A stretch of 64,000 bases of DNA. Origin: Chrysopilus asiliformis (taxonomy: Eukaryota; Arthropoda; Insecta; Diptera; Rhagionidae). The notes under the pieces are model-generated. The model made no database searches and was not told where the DNA came from. It saw only the letters and a list, made by a program, of their open reading frames with translations. The stretch covers positions 17,479,388-17,543,387 of the forward strand of contig OZ035962.1 of assembly GCA_964034945.1 (NCBI GenBank), in the 5' to 3' direction. The position numbers were made by a program, and so were the translations under genes. Positions within the stretch are counted from its first letter, which is position 1. Every line of letters begins with the position of its first letter. Shown here in pieces: positions 33,381-45,429 of this stretch.

Positions 33381-34790
33381 TCTAATATACTTCTATATGA
33401 TATATCATATAGAGTATAAAAATCTTTATACAAAAAAAATTTATCGAACCAATTTTGTTTCCTTTTCCAATGCAAAGAAGCAATTTTACTAAAGGAAAAT
33501 AAATTAAAAATTCTACATTTTTCTTATAGAAACTGCTAAAATAGTTTATTTAGATATAAATCCTATAAAATAAAAGTTTTCGACATATTTCACATGTTTT
33601 TAAATATTCTACATACAATTTTGGAAAAAACTAGAATATAAAGTGGTGAATAAAAGTTGCAAGAAATAAGACTTAAAATAAAATAGTAGTTTCGTAGTCC
33701 GTTTTATAGAAGCATTTTGAAACGTGAAAATGAACAGATTTATTTAAAACAACGTAATTCGAGGACATCTCTCTTAAATTCAAAGGAAAAATTTTAAGTA
33801 AAATTCAGCGAAATAATTTAAGTGCCACAAAACAGAGGCCATTATCGATTTTCAAGCGATGTACACACACACAAAAGATTTTTATTTCCAGATGTGTCTC
33901 CCTTATCACTTTATCAGTTAAGCAAAAAAAAAACATCATTTTTCTTATTATCTCATTCAGTGCAAAAATCAGTCGCCTTGGATTTTTTTTTTTGAAGAAA
34001 ACCCTCCGAAATAGGGGTAATTGGGGCCTATCACATTGAACACTAGAGGGAGAGGTTCTTGTAGTTTTTGTTTACCCCTACAATCCCCAACCGTGTTTTA
34101 TCTCGCTCTTCCCGTCTATTTGTGCTTTATTTCCACTTTGTTCAATTTATTGAAAAGAATATGGCAACCGGGGTAGGCACCGCTTTTTTGGCTTCTTCAA
34201 ATAAAAAGAAGCGAGTCAAACATACGTGATCAAATGTGGAAAATGGTAGGGGAATTTGATATGCGAGGGCGTGACTAAAGCGCATGGTGCCATGATTATT
34301 TTATTTTATTTTATTTTATGATTATTTTTCAGCTGGTTTTGAAAATTCGTGTAGTGTAGCAGTTCGCCGCTTGAGTGCACTGGAAAATGCATTTAGAAAT
34401 TTAATCCAAATTTCACAAAAATAGTTTAGTTTGTGTTTGGGAAAACCATCGAATGAGTTTTAAATTTGAATATGGAGAATTCCGTTTAAATATAGGCATA
34501 AAAACAGTCGAAAAATATAGTTTGTTTACATGTCCGCTACATCTACCAACCACTTTTTGACACTTGGCGCTGGTGTTGTTTAGGAGTGGCTCCTACACGA
34601 ATGCACATTTATTATGCAATTTCTGGTCTTGCCATTTGTATTGTATTTAATTTACGCATGGGTTTTTGCAGAAAATTATGGGAAAACACTCTAAAAAAAT
34701 AAATAATTTAAATTAAAAACAATTTTATATTTGAAATTGAATGAATTACTTCGTATGAGAAATCACAACAATTTAGTAAATAAAATTAAG
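33381..34790. other. AT-rich DNA, no gene; 22-bp palindrome and TTTTA repeat
   Basis: TCTATATGATATATCATATA with GA (33392-33413) is a perfect palindrome. A (TTTTA)n stretch lies at about 34299-34319. No supported frame. Confidence 0.5.
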
Positions 34791-34797
34791 TCATTTA

Positions 34798-34923
34798 GGG
34801 CCGTTCGCACCAATGAAACTTAGCAACTTATGTTCAACTTAATTTATTAAGTTCTAGAATTTCTTCGGTTTAAGTAGGCTAACGGCAACTTAATTTTTTA
34901 AGGATAGTACGCGCAAACGGGGC
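34798..34923. mobile_element. Short MITE, GGCCCGTTTGC family, diverged copy
   Basis: Starts GGGCCGTTCGCACCAATGAA after TTA (34795-34797) and ends ACGCGCAAACGGGGC. Shares TTTTTTAAGGATAGTA with the copy at 8596-8722. Confidence 0.65.
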
Positions 34924-35228
34924 TAAGTGTGGATTTAAGTCTCTGATATATTAACCAGTTTAGACCCAAAACTATTTCAGAATTTTATAAAATTATCGGT
35001 AAAAATATAATTAAATATGCCTAAAAACCATCAGAAAACATGTATGAGGAGTGATTATAAACATTAGGATTCAAGCAATATTGTTTAAAAAAAATGTCTT
35101 CCGCTTCAAATAAAGTTTAATCAGTCGTGAAGATGATTGAAACTAACGATTAAATGACTAGTGATTGAAAATCTAATGATCAATATTTTTAATCATGATT
35201 ATGATAACTGTGATTCATCATGATTGAA

Positions 35229-35740
35229 TCAATCATGATTGATTTTCCTATGACCAATTAACACAAAATTTATCAATCGACTAAAAATTAATTTATGTTT
35301 GCTTGTCTGTCTGTCAAAATGTGTGTTTGTTTTCAGCATTTCGATGAAATTTTGTACACGAGTAGAGATATTTGCAGAATAAAGGATAAAATACTTTTTA
35401 TTGACCCGTTCACCTCTCCATCCATACCCCTTCTCTGGTATCTCTTGAATCACTGAAGGGATTTGGATGCGGTTTTCATCATTAGAGGAGTCCACAAAAA
35501 TAATTTTTGCCCACTTATATCAATCACCACCTCTCTTTGTACACCCCCTTACCAACGAGCTGCTGAAATTTTGAAGAAATTTGAATTCGGTTTTCACGAT
35601 TAGAAAGGCCAGCCCTCAGGAAAAAATTTCGCCCACAGATATTTGACCGACCCTTTAAAAAGTCCGACCCAAGGCCGAAGGCCGAGTAACTACTCAGGAC
35701 AGGGTTGCTCCAGGGGCGGGTACGGATGGGGTCGATGTTC
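35229..35740 (+). repeat. Repetitive sequence with duplicated exon-like blocks, unclassified
   Basis: A CTTGTCTGTCTGTC tract is followed by two related blocks: GGATTTGGATGCGGTTTTCA with TCATTAGAGGAGTCCA, and TTTGAATTCGGTTTTCACGA with TTAGAAAGGCCAG, each followed by a TTTCGCCCACAGATAT or TTTGCCCACTTATAT stretch. It ends with CCAAGGCCGAAGGCCGAGTA. This resembles the tail of a dispersed repeat, class unknown. Confidence 0.5.
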
Positions 35741-35774
35741 TAAAGGGTGTTTTTTTTTGCTTAGATAGAGCTTA

Positions 35775-35898
35775 GGATGTACCAGTTCTAGACCGGAAGT
35801 GACGTCATCGTTAGAGATAAGGAAGTGACATCATGGCGAAAGTGACGTCATAGTTAGAGAGGAATTGACGTCCCTTCCGGTCTAGAACTGGTACATCC
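35775..35898. mobile_element. 124-bp palindromic MITE with CRE-type motifs, nested in mariner
   Basis: Perfect 22-bp inverted ends GGATGTACCAGTTCTAGACC plus GG, flanked by TA at 35773-35774 and 35899-35900. Inside are four copies of a TGACGTCA-like octamer: exact at 35800-35807 and 35843-35850, TGACATCA at 35826-35833 and TGACGTCC at 35866-35873. They are set in repeats of (G/A)AAGTGACGTCAT..TTAGAGA. TGACGTCA is the classical CREB/ATF site, but here it may simply be transposon structure. Confidence 0.8.
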
Positions 35899-35908
35899 TA
35901 TCTACTAA

Positions 35909-36394
35909 TATTGCTGCAGTAGCATCATCGGACCGTATTTCTTTAAAAAGGCGGATGGAGTGCCTGTTACTGTCAATGGAGCTCGCTACAGAGCAATGAT
36001 CAATGAATGTTTGTTGCCGAAAATTCAAGATATTGGTGTAGCTGACTTGTGGTTTCAACAGGATGGCGCTACATGTCATACAGCTAACGATACAATCGCT
36101 TTATTGAGGGAAGCGTTCGATGGAAACATCATCTCAAGAAATAGTCCTGTTAATTGGCCTCCAAGGTCATGCGATTTGACACCTCTCGATTATTTCCTGT
36201 GGGGCTACGTGAACTCACTGGTTTATGCTGATAAACCAGCAACAATTGACGCCTTGGAGGCCAACATTGTTCGTGTTATTCGTGACATACGGTCAGCAGT
36301 GCTCGAAAAAGTGGCCCAAAATTTGACGTCCAGAATTCGCTTCGTCAAGAACAGCCGCGGTGGCCATATGCCCGAAATCATTTTCAAATGTTAA
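35909..36394 (+). pseudogene. mariner-like transposase, C-terminal portion
   Basis: Open from 35909 to the stop at 36392-36394. In order: IIGPYFF, VTVNGARYRAMI, LWFQQDGATCHTA (second catalytic Asp), WPPRSCDLTPLDYFLWGYV (third catalytic Asp in SCD) and the C-terminal SRGGHMPEIIF. This is the DDE_3-type core of arthropod mariner-like transposases. Thirty-six residues separate the Asp of QQD from the Asp of SCD, rather than the classical 34. The N-terminal DNA-binding domain and the first Asp are missing, so it is inactive. No native start is present; the GTG at 35960 is an internal codon. Confidence 0.9.
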
Positions 36395-36509
36395 TGCCAT
36401 GTATTGATCTTTCGAATAAATAAAAAAAAATGATTAAAATTTAATTTTTTGTGTTACTCTTTAAAATTTGAAGTTCTATCGCGCTTAAAAAAACACCATT
36501 TAAATGTTT

Positions 36510-39500
36510 GATTTTCGCCATTTTGCCGGGAGTCTCTGATTACGAATTTGGTGTTAGATTTTCGAAATTCGAAACGGAAGTCTTGAAATGATAACGGCTT
36601 TTTTTTCAGGTTTAAGTTATTTCAGGTTTTTTATTAAATTATGTAAAAAAAAACTTTGCCCCGGCAAACGACGGATACGCAAGTTAGTTTAATATAAATA
36701 ATTACGTGGTGTCATGTTTTAATTCGGTACAAACATTTACTATTTCAAATTAAAATTAGTCGCTCCAGTATGGCAATCGCAATTGTATATAGAGCAACTA
36801 AAACGAACGTAAAAATTGATATGATGGAAGATAAAAATGAATGAAAGTCTTAACTAAGAGAGATTTCTTAGCACTATTTAATTTATGAATGCCAGGTGAA
36901 CAAATTAGATATTGGATCAATCTTATACTCAGCCAAATCTGGCTCTATTTAATAAGTAATCACTCCGAAGTCTTTAATAGCCATGTTCACGATCTAATCA
37001 CTAATTTCTGGATCTAAATCTACGCTGAAATATTACCAGTTACGAGAATTAATTAAAGTTGAAAACCGTTTTCAATCAAGTTTGGCGATCATTTTCCAAT
37101 TTCGAAATTTTACCAAGAATCCCTTTGACGTGTAGACCAGACCATAGAAAGGAAATCGCAATTATGAAAAATTTAAAATTCAAAATTTTATAATTGGATG
37201 CAATGAACAGATCATTGGCTAACGAACACATAATCATGGATGGCACGAGTACGAAAAAGCATAAAACCAAAAAAACCAAACGACATTAAAGCAATCATAT
37301 GGAGTGGTTTTAACGATGCCAATTGGACGACTTCACCATAACCATAACAAGACAACATTTTATCCAAGGAAATTGAAGAATAAGAAAATTGCACGACAGT
37401 TAGAAGTGTGTACGACCAAAGATGGTGATCTTTAGGAGCCACATGGAGCCTCGCCCGATGTTGAATTCGTTCTGTTACCAATCCTCAAACTAAATTGGAC
37501 GCTTTACAAACTCGTATACTCTCAGTTAGTGGTAAAGATAGTTTCTTTTGCATCAGTTACAGAAATTTTACCATTTCTTAAGGAATCCTCTGTGCACCCA
37601 TCAATGTGTATCTTATAGATAAATTCATGAAGACGATCTCGAATTGGGTATAAAAATGAAATCATCGCATTAAAAATGTTCACTTAACCGAGTATGCTTG
37701 GAGGTGCGGATGTTTTAGGTTAAGAATTTCAAATTAGGCGCCAGAATTTCATCCATTTTTCTCCCAACGATCCCTTTTTCTGGCTTCGAGATTTTTTTTC
37801 ATATTTTTTTATATCCGCATCTTTTAGGTTCATTCAGACGTTCATTCAAAATCGGATAGCAAAATCACCTCACCCCGCCGCCATCTTTTGAATTTTTTTT
37901 CCGCTTCTCATACGTCAGAGGATTCTTCCCGAGATCAGTCCAATGGAAGAGGATACCCAATTTTTACCCATGATCGTCTTTCGATGACCAGTCCGATGGG
38001 GAGATTTTATTTTCCTGCATCAATGAATTTTGTTTTGGGGTCGGGCTTCGCTTTTATCAGATATTCCAAACTTTTTTTCTTGTATTTATTTTTTGAAGCC
38101 AGCAGTTTGATTTTACTTTTGCGACGGTGAAGTTCTATAGGGAGCTGGAAGTAAAAAAAAAACCCCCGAGATCGTATACTTTGCAAAACACAGAAATACG
38201 CGAAATAAGAAGCCTTCAGTGTCCAGATCGTATTCACTCGTGAAAGATGCAACTATAATACGAAATAAAATAAACCTAAAATAAATAAATTAACTTCTGA
38301 AGTCGAGAAATAAATTAGATCCGGTGTCGATGTAGGGAAAATGCCCTTTTGATCTTTTACGTCCCCGTTTTTTTTTATCGTGAGTCTTGAGGATTTTACC
38401 AAACGCTACCTTCAGAATATCGCAGCAATTCGATCATCCAGCAGGAATTGAATCTCGGTGTGGATTTTCTTGGGGTAAATTGATAATGGTTCCGTTGAAG
38501 GCGAAGGATTGGATCTAAGGAAGGCATAAATTACGAAGAATTATGAGATGAGAGTGAGGCAAAACAAGACCCAATTGGATACTGTGAAGTTCATATAGAT
38601 TCCCATATCCTCCCCAATCGGGACGCCAGCTATCTAGGGTTTGTCCGACATTTGTTCCTCGGATTTTCTCAATCGTAATTTCAACGTGGGCTCAACGGTC
38701 AAGAATTTAATTCACTAATTAATGCCTGAATAATGAGAACCACTCCATGCAGTGTCTGTAATGATTTTCCAGATATTTTCTTATAAGAAGTTCTTGGTGT
38801 TGTTTGGTGTTAAAATGTATGCTTGGCAATTTAGAATAACTTGTTGTAAGATTTTTAAGATAAGATTTTAGGTTTTTATATCGAGGGTATTAAGTGCAAA
38901 AATACTAGTTTTGATATCGAATAAATGACGTGCTTTAGATATTAGAGAAACTCATTAATTTTAAAAAGGTGTTGGCTCAATGAATGATCGGTTCTAAATA
39001 GAATTTTGAAATTTATTAATTTAAATTTTAATAATTTAGAATTGAAGAAAGTTAACTTTAAAAAAATCTGTGAAAATTTACATCGGTGGTCTTTTAAACA
39101 TACAATAGATATGTATTTAGTCCAAATTCAATATTTTACATATCAAATTGACTATTTTGCAGATCAAATTCACGATTTTGTGTTGCAAACTGAAAATTTT
39201 AAAGATCTAAATCGCCTTAAAAGTCTTTTGCAACGTTTCGTTGAAATATAGTTTGGATTGTTTAGCGCATCGCAGTAAAATGAGATTCAATAATGGTGGG
39301 GGGAGGGTTCAAGGACTGCGATGGTGTAAATTTTTGAAGGTCAAAAATTTCATTTATCCATTACGGACAGAATCCCCTAGGCTCGAAAGGTGAGGCACAT
39401 TTTGGTAAAGAAAAAATGGTGAAAACCGGATTAAGTTTTGCCCGCGGCGCAATTTTTGTTGTATACCGAAAAACTAAGACCATACACAAAAGTGAGTTTT

Positions 39501-40780
39501 ATCCATTTGTTTTTTTTAAGAGAGGGTGCCAAATACAGATTTCATCCCGGGCTGCGCTTTGCCTTGGCATGACCCTCATGAAAAGTATGGCTGATGGAAC
39601 TAATTAACCACCGAAAAGTTAAAGGGACTAACGTAAACATACACGTAAACATTTTAAAAAACTCTACCAGCCAGATAAGCACAAAATCGACGAGCAGTTG
39701 AGAGCTGTCCCCATTTGAATATGCGATAATTGTAAAATTTGGTAATGGAGTTAAAACATTTAAAAACAGTTGAACTATTTAGACTATTTTCTTTCAAACC
39801 CCAGCTTTTCAAACAAAAAAAATCCACCAACGATAAAAAATTTATAGTTTGGGAAAATGTCAACAAATTCGAAATTATTTAAATTTCTTGTCAATAAAAA
39901 TGTTTTTTTTTCTTTTAAAAAAAAATCTGTTAGTAGCTTCTTTTGAATCAAATTAAATATGTTTGGACTTAAATCATTAAATGGTCGTGACACTCAAAAC
40001 GACAACAGCCGATCGACAGAATGATTTTATTTTTAACAAATTCCATGATTTACCAATTTATTTCCCTTAATTTATTCGTCTCGACGACAAAATCGAAGGA
40101 ATATTTCGAGAATCAAATAAAAAGACAAATAACACTTTAACCAGTGCTTTATGTTTATGTGACATTTTTTTCGTTGTCGACTTACAAAAATAGTCTTAAA
40201 AAATTAAATTCAAAGAATCGAATTGAATCAAATTCGAACGAATAGGTAGGCAAAAAAAAGCTCAAACGACAAAACTTGAACATGAAAACAAAAAAGGTTA
40301 ACGCAAATAAATTACATAATTTGCATACTGTTTGCTTTTCGCTAAGACCATTGTAGGTATTTGTTTTATTTTATTTATGTGGTGATTTTTTTTTTTGGCT
40401 TTTCAATTCCCAAAACTACCACACTGATGTGATGCATTAGTCAATAAGTTTTATGGCCTCTTGAATTGTTCAAAAGTGTAAACTGCATAATATGACCCAA
40501 AGACAACTGGAAGTTTTATTTATCGTGCAAGCAGGGATTTTTTTTTCATAAAAATTAAAGAAAAATAGATAATATAATACTGCCCTGCGTATGAAATAGT
40601 CGTCTGATGACTGAATGCATTCTAGATAATTGGTCTTTTGGCAACCAAAAGTTGAAGAAGCCTCTTAAAAATACGTGCAATTTTAAGACAATTTCAGAAA
40701 TACCGATCTTTGGAGGCTCCAAAATCTGGGGTCTGTATTGTAAGATTGTGTACTTTATATATCAGACGAGGCAAAGTTAT
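36510..40780. other. About 4.3 kb with no recognised gene
   Basis: AT-rich. A family D-like fragment lies at 36530-36600 (GAGTCTCTGATTACGAATTT and GAAACGGAAGTC, as at 62820-62870). The minus frame 37212-37481 is hydrophobic but unassigned. A family E motif (TTGCCCGCGGCGCAA) is at 39437-39452. Confidence 0.4.
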
Positions 40781-40868
40781 TACCAGCACACTGAGAGAAA
40801 TTCATGGGTAAAATGAACTACAAATCTTAGTTTTTTAGATGAACTTCGTTCGTTATTAATTCAACTAA

Positions 40869-41031
40869 CCCGGCCCTTACACGCATCTGTAGAGCTGACA
40901 CAGTCGCTGACACAGACTCGTGTAAATGCACTGACTGCCAGTTCGCTAAATGTATTTTAATTCGTTGTCAGTAATTTGACATTTGAAGTCTGTGCTACTG
41001 ACAGACTTTACAGTCGCGTGTAAAGGCCGGG
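40869..41031. mobile_element. 163-bp TTA-type MITE, CCCGGCC family, copy A
   Basis: Inverted ends CCCGGCCCTTACACG and CGTGTAAAGGCCGGG, flanked by TAA (40866-40868) and TTA (41032-41034). Contains CTGACACAGTCGCTGACACA and GACAGACTTTACAGTC. Differs from copy B (44941-45103) at three positions by eye, about 98% identity. PIF/Harbinger is the likely superfamily, from the T(T/A)A target and short GC-rich ends. Confidence 0.9.
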
Positions 41032-41202
41032 TTAGGACACATTGTCATTTATTAAAATGATTCGATTTTTATCCTTTAGTTCAACTACTTTGCGTGATAA
41101 AACGATCACGTTCATTGTGAATTACCGATCACGCTCGTTGTCAACTTCAGAAAAAAACCGATGACGTCTCCTGTTAAAGAAGCACAATAATTTCTATTAT
41201 GC

Positions 41203-41626
41203 CTGGAGCCCAATGAACGCAACGCGAACGCAGAAACTGTCACTTACAAGTTTGTTCCATAGAAATCATTTGAAGTGAGCACAGTGAACGCAGTGAACGC
41301 AACTACAACGCAAAAGTTTGCAAACTTCTAACTTTGCCGCAGCAATTCTGCGTTGACAGTTCATAAAGTGAGGTTAGGGAAATGTCGTTCGAGGAAAAAT
41401 TGATAGCCTTACTGCAATAACTTACAAATAACAAAGATAAAGACCAACAAAGCAAATTATCGCTTCAAAATTATCCATTTTTGTAATTTTGCCAATTTTA
41501 TACCACTTTATATTAAGTCACTTGTACTACTTCACGAGATGCCAGTGGGCTCTGCCGCTGAAATGTTGCGCTGCGTGACAGTTTCTGCGTTTTAGTTGCG
41601 TTCGCGTTGCGTTCATTGGGCTCCAG
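41203..41626. mobile_element. 424-bp MITE with 30-bp ends (CTGGAGCCCAATGAACGC)
   Basis: CTGGAGCCCAATGAACGCAA then CGCGAACGCA is exactly repeated in inverse at the right end. Further in, GCAGAAACTGTCAC also pairs with the right side after an about 12-base offset. ATGAACGCAACG-type repeats continue inward. A minute frame starts at 41382 (MSFEEKLIALLQ, then stop). That opening resembles the start of MADF/Myb-like accessory proteins of PIF/Harbinger elements, but 12 residues cannot prove it. No clear target duplication. Confidence 0.8.
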
Positions 41627-42159
41627 AGGTTAGAATTTCTATGGGGACGGGAAGGGGAAGGGAAGCATCAATAAAGGTCGATAGAACATTGTTTGGTGTG
41701 GCTGGTTCTGCGAACTGTTCGCGAACTCTAGTGTGTACTTCGATTGCTCTAAACCATGTGAGAATTATATAGGCAGGCAAAAAATTGCTCAGCAAACCAG
41801 AGTGGCTATACTGTTTGTGTTTAATCATTGAATCATTTCTGATTCTGATTAGGTTTCACAATAAAGCTTGGGTGTCAAGACACGTGGACGCGGGTTTGTA
41901 TGCGAAAGGGGGTATGAAACACTATTAAACACGTTCGTAATCAATGCACGACGAATCCGTATTTAAATCAACTAAACTTGTATTAAAATCAACAATTTCT
42001 GTGATCTCTAAAAATATTTAACAATGAGTTGTTAGTTTATTTAATCACGCTGCATAGTTGATTAAATCACGTTCGTAGTTAATTTTACCATTTTTATTGT
42101 ATTGTTGGTTAATCACGAAACGTAGTTGAATCAAATAATAATTTTTCTCTCCGTGAAAA

Positions 42160-44930
42160 ATTTTTTTGATTGAAAACAAAACTATCTCCATGAATGTGCC
42201 AAATGAGATTAGCACTTTGTCCACTGCCGCAGGTAAGTAAATTGTTTTTATGATTGACTTCACAACAAAGTATTGTTTAGTATTTTACGCACTTAGATCT
42301 CAATTTCCTATGGGAAGATTTGTTGGTGTCTTATACAAAAATCAATTAACGCTTTCTAGGAATAAAAAAGCTTTTTGAGTGATTTCATATGTGACGAAAG
42401 GCAAAACAATAATTCGAATCATTTTTTTAGTTAATTTGATTAGGAAATTTAGGTAACAATCGGTAATTTTATTTCCAAGTTTTATTATGTAGTCAAATAG
42501 ATTTCAAATTACAGACAAACAAAAACACGACTGCCAAATTAGTTAAAAACTTGTAGGTAACTTGTAACATTGTATAAACATCACCAAACAACGGCAAGTA
42601 TGAAAATTTCATTGTTATAAAATACTGTCGATGTTCACGGTTGTGACGTCTCATGTATTCACCTATGTCACTCACCACGATCCTATTGAGTTGGACATGT
42701 TTTTGTCCAAATATTAAATGAACCGAATCGAATCGAATTAATCAAACCCAGTAGCAAAATATCCAGAAACCGAATTTTAATTTAATTTTTTCCATCGCTG
42801 ACCGAATCAACAATGAAATTCATGGAATTACCATAGCGAGAAGGTATAGGACCTTTGCTGTTTTTTTCGACAATTTAAATGCCGGTAAAGTTATTTTCGC
42901 TGTTCGCCCAGCGAGAGGTGGACATACGGAAGTTGGCCATAAATTATAAAGTCTCTCGATTTTAGACTCGGTTTGATACCTTCGCAATAATTCGAAATCG
43001 AAATAAACCAAACAACACGTTTACAATCATTTCGGTGTTCTCGACGATCAGGAATATTCATGGAATTGACCGGGAAAAAGGCAAAAATGTCCGTTTTTTG
43101 ACCAATTTTTTCTCTGTCAGTTATCATAACGCCATCTGACGAGTCCAACTGTGGTCAATGGAGGTTTGTTTGGTGTAAATGCCTTGGGTAAGGTTCATCG
43201 ATATATGTATGTACTTTTGTAGATATAGTTGGCTATCTGATAGATGCGTATTTTATGCTACCACATATTATGTTGTATTTATTGTAAGTCTAACTCCTCT
43301 GCGCATATTTTTTCTTTGCTCGTGAACGCAAATGTAAGGCGACAGAAATTTATTGGCTGCACCAGTTTTACATCGGACCCCTGCGGTCAAATTGTGGTGA
43401 AATTTACCTTGCACTGTATTGTCGTTTATCACTGCATTTTATTGACGAAATAAACTTCTCGTTTTGAAAAAAATATGAACGAGAAAGTCGCATAATCTCC
43501 AATTTCCAAAACATTTTATACTACTTGCAGTTCACCTGCCCGTTTTTTAGCTGGTATTTAGCTCGTCTCATCTTTTCTTTGGGATTTAGATCTGTGTAGC
43601 AATGCAATTTATGTCATCTCAGTTTCCTAAATAACCAACTAGTCGTACATCGAAAATTAATAAAAAAAAGTCCCTCATTTCACCACATTTTATTAACGAT
43701 AATCGTAAGAATAGCACATCTTACAACGAAACTCCGCATCTTATCATAAATTCGAAAACTTTCCCAATTTTAATGAATGAATGGTGGTAGAGTGGCTCCT
43801 CGATGGCTAAAAATCCATTTGGGAAATTCACTTCCCATCATTTAGGGATACAAATGTATGATTTGTATGTTCCACGATAACATAATTGGTTTTTATGTTT
43901 TGATAAGACTTGAACAGGTAAGTGCCTAAAAGAAATTAATTTCCTTCAAGATATTTCAACTTGTCTCAAATTTTTCTGATTAAAAGAATTGATTTCTGTT
44001 TGGTGGTTGATCATCGGTCACCACTTGAAATTCTGGCTTTTCTTCCATTATCACCAAACTTCAATGTTCATGTTTGTCGCCTTTTGGGTAATGAAATGAA
44101 AGAAACCATAAAAATGAGGATAAATAAAATTTTATAATTTTGTTTTCCGACCGTTGGTTTATCAGTAACGAAAACGACGATGAAAACATTTTCTCGATAG
44201 TATATTTACCTTTCTTACGTTGAATTTCTTATCTAATGCTAAGTGGTTGTAAAGCTTTATGCATTTAATTTTGTGTCAAAGTGAAATTTATTTTTTTGTT
44301 GTTTGAAATGGAACAAGATAATAGAATGTGTAATATTATTATGATACAAGTTCTAATCCAAATTGTTTAGATTTGACGAGATTTTACTTCCACTACTTTG
44401 AGAATGGTCAAAGGAATGACATATTATTGTATCTTTACAAACTATATATATTTTCAAAAAAAAATATGTATGTTTTTCTGGGACACAAATGTATTTCTCT
44501 CAAAGCGGTGCAAGAGCACATTTTATTTGTTCAATATAAAATATATCCATTTAATCAAAAATGGTCACATACGACTTACGCAATATGAGTTTCAAAATAT
44601 ATGTGGTTACAAATTCGTCGCTGCGACATCACAGCAACTTCGTTGCAACGTTTATGGAACCATCACTATCGTTACAAACCAACTGTTGTGCATCCGCCCA
44701 AGTGGATATTTCCAGCGACAATTTTTTGGTGCTGTATGAATGGGAAAAATTTCATAATGAATTTCTTACGGACTGTAGTGAAATAATTCATGCTGTGAAA
44801 TATTTATCTCCTTGGTGGAATTTTTCTATTTAATCCAATTCTATTTAATCCAACTAAATGGCCCGTGTTGCTCTGGCATTGTGTTATTACCGTGCAGGTC
44901 AGTTTGTTTCGGGCTCAAGGGAGAGACGCA
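42160..44930. other. AT-rich DNA, no gene recognised
   Basis: Short overlapping frames on both strands at 42820-43148 and 44373-44833. None is bounded by convincing splice sites or resembles a family I know. Confidence 0.4.
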
Positions 44931-44940
44931 ACCATCGTTA

Positions 44941-45103
44941 CCCGGCCCTTACACGCATCTGTAGAGCTGACACAGTCGCTGACACAGTCTCGTGTAAATG
45001 CACTGACTGCCAGTTCGCTAAATGTCTTTTAATTCGTTGTCAGTAATTTGACATTTGAAGTCTGTGCTACTGACAGACTTTACAGTCACGTGTAAAGGCC
45101 GGG
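44941..45103. mobile_element. 163-bp TTA-type MITE, CCCGGCC family, copy B
   Basis: Same length and ends as 40869-41031 and in the same orientation. Flanked by a perfect TTA duplication (44938-44940 and 45104-45106). The near identity of two independent insertions, 4 kb apart and in different flanking sequence, argues for recent mobilisation. The frame 44858-45046 runs into it by chance. Confidence 0.93.
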
Positions 45104-45429
45104 TTAGACAGAGTAATTGACACTTCCCTGCTCTTCGTGACAGAAATTGTTTATTCGCTAGATGCATCAAAGAAACTTACGAGAGTAAATATATCTGTTT
45201 AACCATCAGAAATAGTGCATATTTTTGGAAGAAAATTGCTGGCCCGAGAGTTTTTTTTTCGAAGGAGGGTCTTCGTCTCTCCCATGAGCTAAAAACATTA
45301 AATAAAGTGGTTTACCTTAATAATTTTAAACAATTAGAAACAATTGCAGGTGTCTGACTGTATCTGAGTGGCATGCTGTTCGTTAGTTTTTTCTCTTCGG
45401 AAAATGATGAACAAACTAACCAAAATTAA

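Larger units (their letters stand above)
35743..36500 (+). mobile_element. Tc1/mariner-superfamily element, 5'-deleted
   Basis: Degenerate inverted ends AAGGGTGTTTTTTT and AAAAAAACACCATT, next to TA on both sides (35741-35742 and 36501-36502). The inward sequences GCTTAGATAGAGCTT and, in complement, GCGCGATAGAACTT also pair. It contains the C-terminal third of a transposase and a nested 124-bp element near its left end. The N-terminal part of the gene is deleted. Confidence 0.8.
40789..42155. mobile_element. Composite element with CAC(T/G)GAGAGAAA ends and two nested MITEs
   Basis: The left end is CACTGAGAGAAA; the right end, read inward, is CACGGAGAGAAA. Interior stretches such as TGAACTAC and TTCAACTACG recur near both ends. 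It contains the 163-bp element at 40869 and the 424-bp element at 41203, leaving about 780 bp. The outer boundary rests on short ends only and no target duplication is clear. Confidence 0.4.

Noticed and set aside
34798..34923. Autonomous Harbinger element
   Set aside because: Only 126 bp with no coding sequence.
35229..35495. 88-codon minus frame (MDSSNDENRIQIPSV...)
   Set aside because: It lies in a repeated block with CTGTCTGTC and duplicated segments; likely a chance frame in a dispersed repeat.
37212..37481. Hydrophobic 89-codon minus frame, possible receptor exon
   Set aside because: No splice borders, no recognised motif, and an overlapping second frame of similar character; composition-driven hydrophobicity is expected in AT-rich DNA.
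44858..45046. 62-codon frame with several Cys and Arg
   Set aside because: Most of it is the 163-bp MITE copy B, which is non-coding in copy A context as well.
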